DNA from: Kineosporia rhizophila
Lineage (GTDB): Bacteria > Actinomycetota > Actinomycetes > Actinomycetales > Kineosporiaceae
Length of the DNA: 64,000 bases
Direction of reading: 5' to 3'
Assembly (NCBI RefSeq): GCF_021277265.1
Contig: NZ_JAJSOH010000007.1
Coordinates: 1-64,000 of the forward strand
Of this stretch, positions 9,575 to 18,917 are shown piece by piece. The notes under the pieces were generated by a model. That model ran no database searches and had not been told where the DNA came from. It was given only the letters and a program-made list of their open reading frames with translations. Position 1 is the stretch's first letter, and every line of letters begins with the position of its first letter. Position numbers and translations under genes: made by a program.

Positions 9575-10831
9575 TCAGCCCACCTGCTGGGGCTCAGGCT
9601 GAGGGTGCTCCACCGGCCGGCGGGACGAAACGGTGGTGGTGCGGATGATCCGCGGCCCGGTCAGCGTCGGGCGGGCCAGGACGAAGAGAACGAAGGCGAC
9701 GGCCGCCAGCGCGGCCCCGATCAGGTAGGTCTCGCGGTAGCCGAAGCCCTGGGCGGCGCCCAGGATCGGCCCGGCCAGCATCGCGCCCACCGGGCCGGCA
9801 CTGGTGAACAGGGTGGAGGCGTGCCCCGGCCGGCTGGGCACCAGGTCCTGCACGTAGCTGATGCCCAGGCCCTGCAGCAGCGCGATGGCCGAGGCGTTGA
9901 TCAGCTGGGCGGCGGCGATCTGCCAGGTGTCGGTGGCGGTGGCCACCACCAGCGCGTAGGCCAGGCTGAGCAGCGGCCCGGCCAGGATCAGCAGCCGCAG
10001 CCGGTAACGGGCGGCGAGCAGGCCGAAGCCGAGCATCAGCGGGATCTCGATCGCTGCGCACAGGCCCAGGATCAGGCCCGCCTCGCCCAGCCCGCCCTGC
10101 ACCTCGTCGCGCAGGAACAACGGCAGCGCCTGCAGCGAGAGGTTGCCGGTGCACTGCAGGAGCACGAAGGCGGCGATGGTGAGGACGATCACCCGGCGGC
10201 CCTCGTCCCGGCCCGGTGAGACGGTGACCGAGGACGAGCCGGGCTCGGTGGCGCCGACCGCGGCCGGGACGTTGGCGGGGATCATCCGCCAGGCCACCAG
10301 GGCGGCGATCACGTACATGGCGGTGGCGAAGCCGTAGACGGCGACGAAGTCGCCCAGGCTGAGCAGGACGGTGGCCAGGAACGGGCCACCCACCCAGGAC
10401 AGCGACAGGATCGTGCGCAGGGTGGTCATCGTCATCACGGCGTGGGGTGAGCCCTGCAGGCTGACCCGGGCGTGCGCGAAGACCTGGGGAACCAGGGCAC
10501 TGGCCGCGGCGGTGGCCGTGACGGTCAGCGCCAGGAGGATCCAGAAGTCCCGGACCGACGCGGTGAGCAGTGCGCCCACCGCCCCGATCACGGCGGTGGC
10601 GATGATCAGGCCGCGCCGCGAGGGCAGCCGGTCGGACCAGTGGCCCATCGCCATCGAGACGACCACCGAGGACAGCGGGGCCGCGATCAGGAAGATCGTG
10701 ACCTGCAGGGCCGAGGCCCGGACCGCGTCGGTGAGGAAGAGGGTGAGGAAGGGGACGGCCATCGCACTGGCCAGACCGACACAGAGGAAGACCAACGCCA
10801 GCGGGACATGCCGGCGGACAGGGGCGAACAC
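9575..10831 (-). CDS. MFS transporter, sugar-efflux (SetA)-like
   Basis: 418 residues from a GTG with a GAGG ribosome site 6 bases upstream; the open frame extends far beyond but carries no start with a ribosome site. Twelve hydrophobic segments are predictable by eye, with the MFS loop signature GHWSDRLPSRRG between helices 2 and 3. The pattern VFLCVGLASAMAVPFLTLFLTD resembles the sugar-efflux transporter group. The substrate is unknown. A strong inverted repeat lies about 40 bases upstream of the start. Confidence 0.8.
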   Translation of the reverse strand: MFAPVRRHVPLALVFLCVGLASAMAVPFLTLFLTDAVRASALQVTIFLIAAPLSSVVVSMAMGHWSDRLPSRRGLIIATAVIGAVGALLTASVRDFWILLALTVTATAAASALVPQVFAHARVSLQGSPHAVMTMTTLRTILSLSWVGGPFLATVLLSLGDFVAVYGFATAMYVIAALVAWRMIPANVPAAVGATEPGSSSVTVSPGRDEGRRVIVLTIAAFVLLQCTGNLSLQALPLFLRDEVQGGLGEAGLILGLCAAIEIPLMLGFGLLAARYRLRLLILAGPLLSLAYALVVATATDTWQIAAAQLINASAIALLQGLGISYVQDLVPSRPGHASTLFTSAGPVGAMLAGPILGAAQGFGYRETYLIGAALAAVAFVLFVLARPTLTGPRIIRTTTVSSRRPVEHPQPEPQQVG

Positions 10832-10872
10832 AGCAGACCTCAAGACTGATGAACCGGAATGAGCAGATTCGA

Positions 10873-10898
10873 AGGTGCCTGCCGCCCTGCAGGCACCT
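10873..10898. promoter_or_regulatory. inverted repeat upstream of the efflux gene
   Basis: Perfect 10-base arms AGGTGCCTGC and GCAGGCACCT surround a 6-base loop, and the outer TTCGA/CGAA extend the symmetry with one bulged base. It lies between divergent genes (starts at 10831 and 11030), so an operator is more likely than a terminator. Confidence 0.5.
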
Positions 10899-11029
10899 CG
10901 AATTACAACGACACGGGCCGCAGAAGTGTTACACCCCCCGACGAGCTGGGGGACGCTGCGGTTGCCGATCCCCGGCGGCGGGCCACGGTAGAGACCGGAA
11001 ACGGCACTCTGACCTGCTAGGAGGCTCCG

Positions 11030-11308
11030 GTGGCGAACACCTCGGCGCGCATTCTGTACAAACCGTTCGGTCTGGCCGGCAGCGTCGGCGCCGGTCTGGT
11101 GGCCGGGATCGTGTTCAAACAGGTGTGGAAGCGGGTGGCCGACGCCGAGGACGCCCCGGAGGCCAACGACCGCCGGCACAGCTGGACCGAGGTCCTGCTG
11201 GCCGCCGCGATCCAGGGCGCGATCTTCGCTGCGGTCAAGGCCGCCGTCGACCGCGCCGGCGCCGGGGCCTTCGAGCGCCTGACCGGTGAGTGGCCGGGCG
11301 AGGAGTAG
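11030..11308 (+). CDS. DUF4235 membrane protein
   Basis: 92 residues with a strong ribosome site (AGGAGG, spacing 5). The pattern KPFGLAGSVGAGLVAGIVFKQVWKRV, then a short polar stretch with W, then AAAIQGAIFAAVKAAVDRAGA identifies the DUF4235 family, common in actinobacteria, with two membrane-associated helices. Function unknown. It ends 4 bases before the end of the convergent protease gene. Confidence 0.88.
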   Translation: MANTSARILYKPFGLAGSVGAGLVAGIVFKQVWKRVADAEDAPEANDRRHSWTEVLLAAAIQGAIFAAVKAAVDRAGAGAFERLTGEWPGEE

Positions 11309-11312
11309 CCGG

Positions 11313-12233
11313 TCAGTTCTGGGCGATGATCTCCCGCGCGACCTCCAGCGCCCGGTCGACCGGGACGGCGAACCCGATGCCGATGTTGCCGGCCGAGGCC
11401 GAGGTGGTGGCGATCGCGGTGTTCACCCCGACCACCCGTCCGGCCAGGTCCACCAGCGGCCCGCCGGAGTTGCCGGGGTTGATCGAGGCGTCGGTCTGCA
11501 CCATCGGCCGGGCCGCACCTCCGATCCGGGAGGTGCGGTCCACCGCGCTGACGATGCCCGAGGTGACCGTGCCGGACAGGCCCAGCGGGGAGCCGACCGC
11601 GATCACCGGCTGGCCGATCCGCAGCGACCGGCTGGTGCCGAGCGGGGCCGCGTCGGGGGCGGAGCCGGTGATCTGGAGCACGGCGATGTCCTCCTCCTCG
11701 TCGCTGCCGACCACTGACGCGCGCACGGTGCGGCCGTCGGCCAGCTGCAGGCCGACCTGGGAAACACCCTCCACCACGTGATGATTGGTGATCACCTGGC
11801 CCCGGTCGTCGAACACGAAACCGGATCCGGTGCCGCGGCCGGCCCGGACCTGGACCACGCTGGGCAGGATCGCCGCGGCCGCGCTCTCGGTGCCGGCCTG
11901 GTTGCCCGGCGGGGCCGGATCCGCGTCCTGCTGCACGATCGTGGGCACCGCGGTCTCGGTGGTGGCCCAGGCGATCGCGCCACCGGTGGTGCCACCGGCC
12001 AGAACGGCGGCGAGCAGGAGCGGTGCGGCTCTGGCGGTTCGCGGCTTCGGTTCGATTGAGGACGTCGTTGCCGGGCTTTCGGGGGACGGTTCCCTCTGCG
12101 GCAACGGGGGTTTGCGGCCGGGGTTGAAGTCCGGTCCCCGCGGTGTACCGATTCCCGGCCAGGTCCGGGCCATGGTGGCCTGCCAGTCGGTGGTTCCGGA
12201 GGACGATCCGTTGCTGGACGGCGTCGTGGGCAT
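11313..12233 (-). CDS. HtrA/DegP-like serine protease without PDZ domain
   Basis: 306 residues: a proline-rich cytoplasmic N-terminus (1-65), one membrane helix (about 70-90), a linker, then a trypsin-like S1C domain. The triad is H152 (ITNHHVV), D182 (EDIAVL) and S256 (GNSGGP). The chain stops right after the protease domain, so the PDZ domain usual in HtrA is absent. It would act on the outer face of the membrane. It follows the VWA gene by 7 bases as the last gene of the MoxR operon, which suggests a shared stress or envelope-quality role. Confidence 0.88.
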   Translation of the reverse strand: MPTTPSSNGSSSGTTDWQATMARTWPGIGTPRGPDFNPGRKPPLPQREPSPESPATTSSIEPKPRTARAAPLLLAAVLAGGTTGGAIAWATTETAVPTIVQQDADPAPPGNQAGTESAAAAILPSVVQVRAGRGTGSGFVFDDRGQVITNHHVVEGVSQVGLQLADGRTVRASVVGSDEEEDIAVLQITGSAPDAAPLGTSRSLRIGQPVIAVGSPLGLSGTVTSGIVSAVDRTSRIGGAARPMVQTDASINPGNSGGPLVDLAGRVVGVNTAIATTSASAGNIGIGFAVPVDRALEVAREIIAQN

Positions 12234-12240
12234 GCAGACC

Positions 12241-13182
12241 TCAGACCAGTCGGGCGAACCAGCGCAGCGAGAGCGCGGCCGCGATCAGGGTGAACAGGAA
12301 GGCGGCGGCCGCGAAGTAGGGCGCCAGTTCGCGGGGTTCGGCCACCCAGCCGATCGAGGAGCCGATGTCCTCGTAGACTGCCTGCAGCTCGTCGCTGCTC
12401 TCGGCCTGGTAGGCGGTGCCTCCGGTGGACTCGGCCAGCGCGGCCAGGGCCTCGGCGTCGACCGGCACCCGGATCGGGCGTCCGGTGCCGCCGTCCACCA
12501 CGCCTTCGGGGGTGCCGTAGGCGATCGTCGAGACCGGAACCCCGGCCTCGCTCGCCGCCGCGGCTGCCTCTGAAGGGGAGCGGCCGGTGGTGTTGGAACC
12601 GTCGGAGAGCAGCACGATCCGGGCCGGGACGTCCTCGCCGGTGGCGGATTCGCGCACCTGCTCCAGTGAGGCGAACACGCCTTCCCCGATCGCCGTCATC
12701 GGCTCCAGAGTCAGCCCGGTCAGGGCGTCCTTGACTGCCTGATGGTCGTTCGTCGGAGTGGCCAGAACCTCAGCGTTGCCGGCGAAACCGACCAGCCCCA
12801 CCCGGAAGTTGTCCGGCAGGCCGTCGACGAACTGGGTGCCCGCCTCGATCGCGGCCTCCAGCCGGCTCGGGCTCACATCGGTGGCCTCCATCGAGACCGA
12901 CTGGTCGACCACCACCATCACGGTGGCCTGTTCGCGTGGTACCCGGACGTCGGCCTCGGGGCGCGCCGCGGCCATCACCAGCATGGCCAGAGACAGCAGC
13001 CCGAGTCCGCCGGTCAGATGGCGCCGCCAGCCCGGCCTTTCGGGGACGACCCGGTCGAGCAGCGGCAACGCGGCGAACCGGACGGCGTAGCGATTGCGGC
13101 GACGCCGCATCAGCGCGGCCGCAATCACCAGGCCCGCCAGAGGAATCAGCAACAGGAGAAACCACGGCGACAAGAACGTCAT
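12241..13182 (-). CDS. membrane-anchored VWA-domain protein, BatA-like
   Basis: 313 residues with two N-terminal membrane helices (5-25, 55-72), a von Willebrand factor A domain and a C-terminal helix (about 288-308). The metal-ion-dependent adhesion site is complete at its first motif, D93-x-S95-x-S97 (DQSVSM), with the later LLSDGSN also present. This is the aerotolerance-BatA-like partner found with MoxR ATPases and DUF58 proteins. The start overlaps the stop of the DUF58 gene (ATGA). Confidence 0.9.
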   Translation of the reverse strand: MTFLSPWFLLLLIPLAGLVIAAALMRRRRNRYAVRFAALPLLDRVVPERPGWRRHLTGGLGLLSLAMLVMAAARPEADVRVPREQATVMVVVDQSVSMEATDVSPSRLEAAIEAGTQFVDGLPDNFRVGLVGFAGNAEVLATPTNDHQAVKDALTGLTLEPMTAIGEGVFASLEQVRESATGEDVPARIVLLSDGSNTTGRSPSEAAAAASEAGVPVSTIAYGTPEGVVDGGTGRPIRVPVDAEALAALAESTGGTAYQAESSDELQAVYEDIGSSIGWVAEPRELAPYFAAAAFLFTLIAAALSLRWFARLV

Positions 13183-14098
13183 CTGTTCGACCTCCTTCTG
13201 CCCCGGCTCCGGAAGCGGCCGGAGCGGACGGCCCGCAACAGGTCGGCGAGCCAGTCCTGGTCGGTGCGAAGTTGCAGGTGCACCGCCCCGGCGTGCCGCA
13301 CGGCCTCGGCCACGGCTGCGCGGTGGGCCGCTGCGGCCTCGGCATAGCGAGCCCGCAGCCGGGGATCGCCGGTGTAAACGTCTCTTCGACGTCCGGTTTC
13401 CGGATCCTGCAGCACCACGTGCCCGACGTCGGGCAGCTGCAGTTCACGGGGATCCACCACCTCCAGCACGATCACGTCGTGCCGGGAGGCGAGCCGGCGC
13501 AGAGGCTGTTCCCAGTCGAACGGCCGGCTGAAAGCACCCTCGGGAGAGAGCAGGTCGCTGACCACCACGCACAGGCCCGGCCGGGCCGCTCGGCGCGCCA
13601 GGGCATCGATCATCTCGGCGAGCCCGTCGGCCGGCGTGCCGTGGCGTTCCGGTTCGTCCTGGGAGGCCAGCCGCATCAACCGCCGCGCCGCCACCCGCGC
13701 GGCGACCGGACGCGTCCACACCGGACCTCGGGCCGAGAAGGCGAGCGTGCCCATCCGGTTCCCGGGCTGGTCGGCGAGCAACCCCACGGCGGCGGCCAGT
13801 TGCCCGGCCAGGTCCGCCTTCTCGGCCTGCGCGGTGCCGAAGGCCATGCTCGCCGTGCGGTCCAGCAGCAGCCACGTGTCCAGGGCGTGCTCCGCCCGCG
13901 TCCGCCAGACCTGGGGCTCCGAGGCCCGGGCGGTGGCGTTCCAGTCGATCCGCCGGATGTCGTCGCCCGGCCGGTAGCGGGTCAGCTCCTCGGTCTCGCT
14001 GCCCGGCCCCAGCCGTAGCCCGCGATGCTCCCCGGCGAGCGGGCCGTCGATCCGGCGCTGCACCATCAGGTCCAGCCGGCGGAAGGCGCCGAAACTGC

Positions 14099-14102
<4 letters not shown>
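13179..14102 (-). CDS. DUF58 domain protein
   Basis: 307 residues. The DUF58 core is seen at TEELTRYRPGDDIRRIDWNATAR, followed by a degenerate VWA-like fold (LLLDRTASM). It is cytoplasmic, with no membrane segment. In MoxR operons this protein sits between the AAA+ ATPase and the membrane VWA protein. The GTG start overlaps the moxR stop (GTGA) and its own stop overlaps the VWA start, so all are translationally coupled. Confidence 0.92.
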
Positions 14103-15096
<994 letters not shown>

Positions 15097-15100
<4 letters not shown>

Positions 15101-15312
15101 AGCTCGGCCCGGGGATAGGTGAGGGTGGCGGTGCCCTTCTCCGGGCAGTCGTACGTCCGGGTGGCGCCGTCCACGATCATGTAGCCGCTCTCGACCGGCT
15201 CCGGTGTGTCTTCGGCGTAGGCGAACGCCAGGCCGGTTCCGCCCGCCGTCAGCACCGCGGTGACCGCGGTGACCAGCAGGATCTGTCGTGTCCGAGGCTG
15301 CGGGGCAGGCAT
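15097..15312 (-). CDS. small exported protein heading the MoxR operon
   Basis: 71 residues: a positively charged N-terminus, one hydrophobic segment (about 10-31) ending AFA, then a ~40-residue polar tail with a single cysteine (YDCPEKG). It is either secreted or anchored by the segment. A GAGGAG ribosome site precedes the ATG. Its stop overlaps the moxR start (GTGA), so it is part of the operon. I do not recognise the family; the repeat array that probably controls it is at 15464-15507. Confidence 0.7.
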
Positions 15313-15463
15313 CTGATTCGGTCTCCTCGTTCGGGCTCCAGGGGAACCACCCGGGCCGCGGAGGCGGCTCCGGAGGGGAGAGTGCGGCCCGGGTGGCACC
15401 GGGTCCGCCCGGCCGGAGCAGCGGTCGTGGAGAACCCGGTGACCGCACTTCATCAAGAAGGGG

Positions 15464-15507
15464 CGAAAACCCCGGTAAGCCGGGACGAAAGCGGACCGAA
15501 AGCGAGG
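15464..15507. promoter_or_regulatory. 11-bp-phased direct repeats, probable OmpR-type binding array
   Basis: CGAAA occurs at 15464, 15486 and 15497, with spacing 22 then 11, and a degenerate copy fills 15475. The last two copies share CGAAAGCG. OmpR-family regulators bind head-to-tail repeats of 10-11 bases. The array lies between the MoxR operon and the divergent OmpR-type regulator gene, just upstream of the -10 of the latter. Confidence 0.5.
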
Positions 15508-15531
15508 TCGCCCCCCGTACCGGAGCAAAGT

Positions 15532-15537
15532 TAGATT
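15532..15537 (+). promoter_or_regulatory. -10 hexamer TAGATT, leaderless start
   Basis: TAGATT ends 6 bases before the GTG of the response regulator at 15544. There is no ribosome site. Confidence 0.5.
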
Positions 15538-15543
15538 GACCCG

Positions 15544-16251
15544 GTGAGGTTGCTGATCGTCGAGGACGAGTCCGGCCTGGCCGGCGCCCTGCGGATCGGC
15601 CTGGAGCGCGAGGGCTACGCCGTCGACCTGGCCGATTCCTGCGCCCAGGCCCGCGAGAAGCTCTCGGTCTGGGACTACGACGTGCTGCTGCTCGACATCA
15701 ACCTGCCCGACGGTGACGGTTTCACCCTGGCCGAGCAGATCCGGGCCGGCCAGGCCGGGTCGGTGGCCGGCCCGGACATGCGCATCCTGATGCTGACCGC
15801 CCGCAGCCGCCTGCCCGACCGGGTCCGCGGCCTGGACTCGGGCGCCGACGACTACCTGGTCAAGCCGTTCGCCCTGGCCGAGCTCAGCGCCCGGCTGCGG
15901 GCCATCCTGCGCCGGGAGGTGCGGGCCGTGTCCTCGTCGGTGATCGAGGTGGCCGACGTGCGGCTCGACACCGCCCGGCAGCTGGCCCGCCGCGGTGAAC
16001 GCGAACTCCCGCTCACCCGCAAGGAGTTCGCGCTGCTGCGCTACCTGATGAGCAAGCCCGGGCACCTGGTGGCCGCCGAGGAACTGCTCGAGCACGTCTG
16101 GGACGAGAACGCCGACCCGTTCACCCAGACCGTGCGGGTCACGGTGGGCACGCTGCGCCGCAAGCTCTCCTCCGAGGGCGAACCCCAGCTGCTGGAGACG
16201 GTGGTCGGGCGCGGCTACCGGCTGCGCGAAGAGCCACCCGGCGCCGCCTGA
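15544..16251 (+). CDS. OmpR-family response regulator
   Basis: 235 residues. The receiver domain has the acidic pair E7-D8, the phosphorylation site D51 (LLLDINLPDGDG) and the switch lysine in DDYLVKPFA. The C-terminal winged helix includes LTRKEFALLRYLM and VRVTVGTLRRKL. The stop overlaps the kinase start by one base (TGATG), so regulator and kinase are coupled. It is divergent from the MoxR operon, which is a likely target along with its own promoter. Confidence 0.95.
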   Translation: MRLLIVEDESGLAGALRIGLEREGYAVDLADSCAQAREKLSVWDYDVLLLDINLPDGDGFTLAEQIRAGQAGSVAGPDMRILMLTARSRLPDRVRGLDSGADDYLVKPFALAELSARLRAILRREVRAVSSSVIEVADVRLDTARQLARRGERELPLTRKEFALLRYLMSKPGHLVAAEELLEHVWDENADPFTQTVRVTVGTLRRKLSSEGEPQLLETVVGRGYRLREEPPGAA

Positions 16252-17525
16252 TGGCCCGCCCCGCCCTTCCCGCCTGGAGCCGCACCGTCCGCGCCCGGAT
16301 CACCCTGCTCACCTCGGCCCTGCTGGTGCTCGCCACCGCCGTCATCCTGCTGGCCGTGTACCTGGTGCTGTCCTGGACGATCGACGCCGAGCCGCTCGAC
16401 CCGGTCACGGTGAAGAAGTACTGGCGCTCGGCCGACGGCGAGTACCACTACAAGCCCGGCGCCGAGTTCCAGGCCGCCGACATCGCCGACCTGCAGCGCG
16501 CGGTGAACTACAACACCCTGGAGCGGCTGCGCACCTTCTCGTTCCTCGCCCTGGCCGTGATGTTCCTGCTCAGCCTGGTGATCGGCTGGTTCGTGGCGGG
16601 CCGCACGCTGCGCCCGGTGGGCCGGATCACGGCCACCGCCCGGGAGATCAACGCCACCGACCTGACCCGCCGGATCGGTGCCCAGGGCCCGCACGACGAG
16701 CTGCGGGGTCTGGCCGACACGATCGACGCGATGCTCGGCCGCCTCGACGACGCCTTCCGGGCCGAACGTGACTTCGTCGAGGACGTCTCGCACGAGCTGC
16801 GCAACCCGGTGGCGGTGATCCGGGCCAACGTGGAGGCGGTCCTGGCCGACGAGAGCTCCACCCCCGAGCAGCGCCAGGAGGCCACCGCCGTGGTCACCCG
16901 CGCCACCGACCGGATGTCCCGCCTGCTCGAAGACCTGCTGGCCACCGCCCGCCGCCGTTCCGGAGCCTTCGAGGACGTGGACGTCGACCTGGCCGCGGTG
17001 GCCGCCGACGCGCTCGACGAGCACCGGGTCCTGGCCGCCGGCCGTTCGCTGCACCTACGCGAGCGCCTGGCCACCGGCCCCACCGCCTACGGCGAGCCCG
17101 GCATGCTCAACCGCGCCGTGGGCAACTTGCTGTCCAACGCGATCCGCCTCGCCCCAACGGGTTCCACGGTCACCACCGCGGCCGGCAGCCAGGCCGGCTG
17201 GGCCTGGATCGCGGTGCGCGACGAGGGGCCCGGCATCCCCGAAGACGAACAGGAGCGGGTGTTCGACCGGTTCGTCCGGGGTACCAACGGCTCCAACGGC
17301 ACCGACGGTTCCAACGGCAATGGCCACCACGTCGGCACCGGGCTCGGGCTGCCGATCGCCCGGCAGGTGGTGGAGAGCCACGGCGGGCGCCTGGTGGTGT
17401 TCAGCGAAGTGGGAGTGGGCAGCACTTTCGTCATCTGGCTGCCGGATCGCGCGGTGGCCCGACAGAACAATGGACGCGAGTCAGGACCACCGTCGAACGA
17501 CCCCTTTGGGTCGCGGGCCGGGTAG
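16251..17525 (+). CDS. sensor histidine kinase, HAMP type
   Basis: 424 residues: TM1 (about 20-42), a short outside loop (43-92), TM2 (93-117), HAMP, H-box with H181 (DVSHELRNPVAVI), N-box (NLLSNAIR), and G-boxes DEGPGIP and GTGLGLPIA. The small sensor loop is ~50 residues and rich in tyrosine and lysine. The ATP-lid region between F-box and G2-box carries an unusual Asn-Gly-rich repeat insert (17283-17325) that ordinary kinases lack. It is coupled to the upstream regulator and should phosphorylate it. Confidence 0.94.
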   Translation: MARPALPAWSRTVRARITLLTSALLVLATAVILLAVYLVLSWTIDAEPLDPVTVKKYWRSADGEYHYKPGAEFQAADIADLQRAVNYNTLERLRTFSFLALAVMFLLSLVIGWFVAGRTLRPVGRITATAREINATDLTRRIGAQGPHDELRGLADTIDAMLGRLDDAFRAERDFVEDVSHELRNPVAVIRANVEAVLADESSTPEQRQEATAVVTRATDRMSRLLEDLLATARRRSGAFEDVDVDLAAVAADALDEHRVLAAGRSLHLRERLATGPTAYGEPGMLNRAVGNLLSNAIRLAPTGSTVTTAAGSQAGWAWIAVRDEGPGIPEDEQERVFDRFVRGTNGSNGTDGSNGNGHHVGTGLGLPIARQVVESHGGRLVVFSEVGVGSTFVIWLPDRAVARQNNGRESGPPSNDPFGSRAG

Positions 17526-17576
17526 GTACGCAGGAAGCGCTCCGCGCCGGCCTATGGGTCGAGGCTCGAGTTGAAC

Positions 17577-17611
17577 GTGTACAGATGGTCCACCTGGTAC
17601 CAGGTGTACAC
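17577..17611. promoter_or_regulatory. nested palindrome in the kinase/VOC gap
   Basis: ACCTGGTACCAGGT (17592-17605) is a perfect 14-base palindrome. GTGTAC at 17577 and GTACAC at 17606 add an asymmetric outer pair. No T-tract follows, so a protein site or weak hairpin is possible. Confidence 0.35.
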
Positions 17612-17711
17612 GTCGCGAGGGGTCCGGAACGGAGGCGCCACCCCGGGTGACTGCCGATTGCGTTCGGCTGCCACGCGCCGTCCAGTACCTCGGTATGTCC
17701 GTCACATCCGG

Positions 17712-17717
17712 TACATT
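17712..17717 (+). promoter_or_regulatory. -10 hexamer TACATT before VOC gene
   Basis: TACATT followed by CGG, as upstream of 2526, lies 8 bases before the ATG at 17726. Confidence 0.45.
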
Positions 17718-17725
17718 CGGTGCTC

Positions 17726-18109
17726 ATGGCCTCCCGTATCAGCGAACTGGTCCTCGGCTGTCGCGATCCCGAACTGCTGGCGCGGTTCTGGTGCGAGGTC
17801 CTCGACTTCGTGATCCTCGACCGCGAGCACGACGGCACGCTGGAGATCGGGCCGCGGGAGGGCTTCGGCGGCGCCCAGCCCACGATCATCCTGAGCGCTC
17901 GCGCCGAGCCCGAACCAGGAAAGTCCCGGCTGCACATCGACATCAACGCGACCGACCGCGACCAGGACGCCGAGCTGGAGCGTCTGCTCGCGCTCGGCGC
18001 CCGCCGGGCCGACATCGGCCAGGGCGACGAGGACAACTGGCACGTTCTCGCCGACCCCGAGGGCAACGAGTTCTGCCTGCTGCGGGCCCGGCTCGAGCCG
18101 CTCCCCTAG
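17726..18109 (+). CDS. VOC-superfamily (glyoxalase-like) protein
   Basis: 127 residues from the ATG (a GTG at 17720 is in frame). Two beta-alpha-beta-beta-beta modules are recognisable: ISELVLGCRDPELLARFWCEVLDF at the start and LADPEGNEFCLL at the end, with the H-x-D-I (LHIDINATD) strand between. This subgroup is the glyoxalase-like domain protein of actinobacteria, often without known substrate; metal ligands are not certain. It ends 49 bases before peptidase E. Confidence 0.82.
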   Translation: MASRISELVLGCRDPELLARFWCEVLDFVILDREHDGTLEIGPREGFGGAQPTIILSARAEPEPGKSRLHIDINATDRDQDAELERLLALGARRADIGQGDEDNWHVLADPEGNEFCLLRARLEPLP

Positions 18110-18145
18110 AGGTCCGGGGTCCCGCCCCGGCTGTTCCAGGCCGGT

Positions 18146-18151
18146 TAAGGT
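18146..18151 (+). promoter_or_regulatory. -10 hexamer TAAGGT, leaderless start
   Basis: TAAGGT ends 7 bases before the GTG at 18159. No ribosome site is seen. Confidence 0.5.
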
Positions 18152-18158
18152 TTTCGCC

Positions 18159-18917
18159 GTGGAACTCCTCCTGCTCTCCAACTCGACCAATCACGGCGGC
18201 CGTCCCTGGGCCCACGCCGCCTCCGAGCTCGCCGAGTTCGCGGCCGGGGCCGACACCGGCGCCGGCGTGTTCGTTCCCTACGCCTTGGCCGACCACGACG
18301 CCTACACCGAAGCGGTGGCCAAGCCGTTCGCTGCCGCTGGCGTCGAGCTGACCGGGCTGCACACCGCCGAGGACCCGGTCGCCGCCGTGACCGCGGCCCG
18401 GTTCATCGTCGTCGGGGGCGGCAACACCTTCCGCCTGCTGCGCGCGCTCCAGCGTTCGGGGCTGATCGAGCCCCTGCGTCAGGCAGTGGCCGGCGGGGCC
18501 CGTTACGTCGGCGCCAGCGCCGGCACGAACATCACCGCCCCGACCATCCGCACCACCAACGACATGCCGATCGTCGAGCCCGACTCCTTCCGAGCCCTGG
18601 AACTGGTTCCGTTCCAGATCAATCCGCACTACGTCGACGCCGACCCGGACAGTCGGCACATGGGCGAGACGCGCGAGACCCGGCTGCGGGAGTTCGGCGA
18701 GGAGAACGACGTGGCCGTGCTCGGGCTGCGCGAGGGTACCTACCTGCGGGTCTCCGGCGACACCGCGAAGATCGGCGGCAAGGCCGTGTCTGCACACGCG
18801 CCCGGCCCGGCCATCCTGTTCCGCCGCGGCGGTGAACCGGAAGAGATCTCCGGCGACGTCAGCGGTCTGCTCAGTTTCCCGGCCGAGTTCGACGTGCCTG
18901 AGGAGCTACCGGCCTAA
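18159..18917 (+). CDS. pepE: dipeptidase E (peptidase family S51)
   Basis: 252 residues. The enzyme hydrolyses dipeptides with N-terminal aspartate. The nucleophile elbow GASAGTNI places the serine at residue 120 and FQINPHYVD places the histidine at 157, the same positions as in the well-studied Salmonella enzyme. FIVVGGGNTFRLL is the conserved strand before the nucleophile. Length is normal (the reference has about 230). The gene is probably leaderless. Its stop overlaps the convergent regulator stop by 4 bases. Confidence 0.93.
   Translation: MELLLLSNSTNHGGRPWAHAASELAEFAAGADTGAGVFVPYALADHDAYTEAVAKPFAAAGVELTGLHTAEDPVAAVTAARFIVVGGGNTFRLLRALQRSGLIEPLRQAVAGGARYVGASAGTNITAPTIRTTNDMPIVEPDSFRALELVPFQINPHYVDADPDSRHMGETRETRLREFGEENDVAVLGLREGTYLRVSGDTAKIGGKAVSAHAPGPAILFRRGGEPEEISGDVSGLLSFPAEFDVPEELPA

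Noticed and set aside
17526..17719. Possible small RNA or tRNA in the kinase/VOC gap
   Set aside because: Palindromes are present but no cloverleaf, CCA region or terminator can be drawn.
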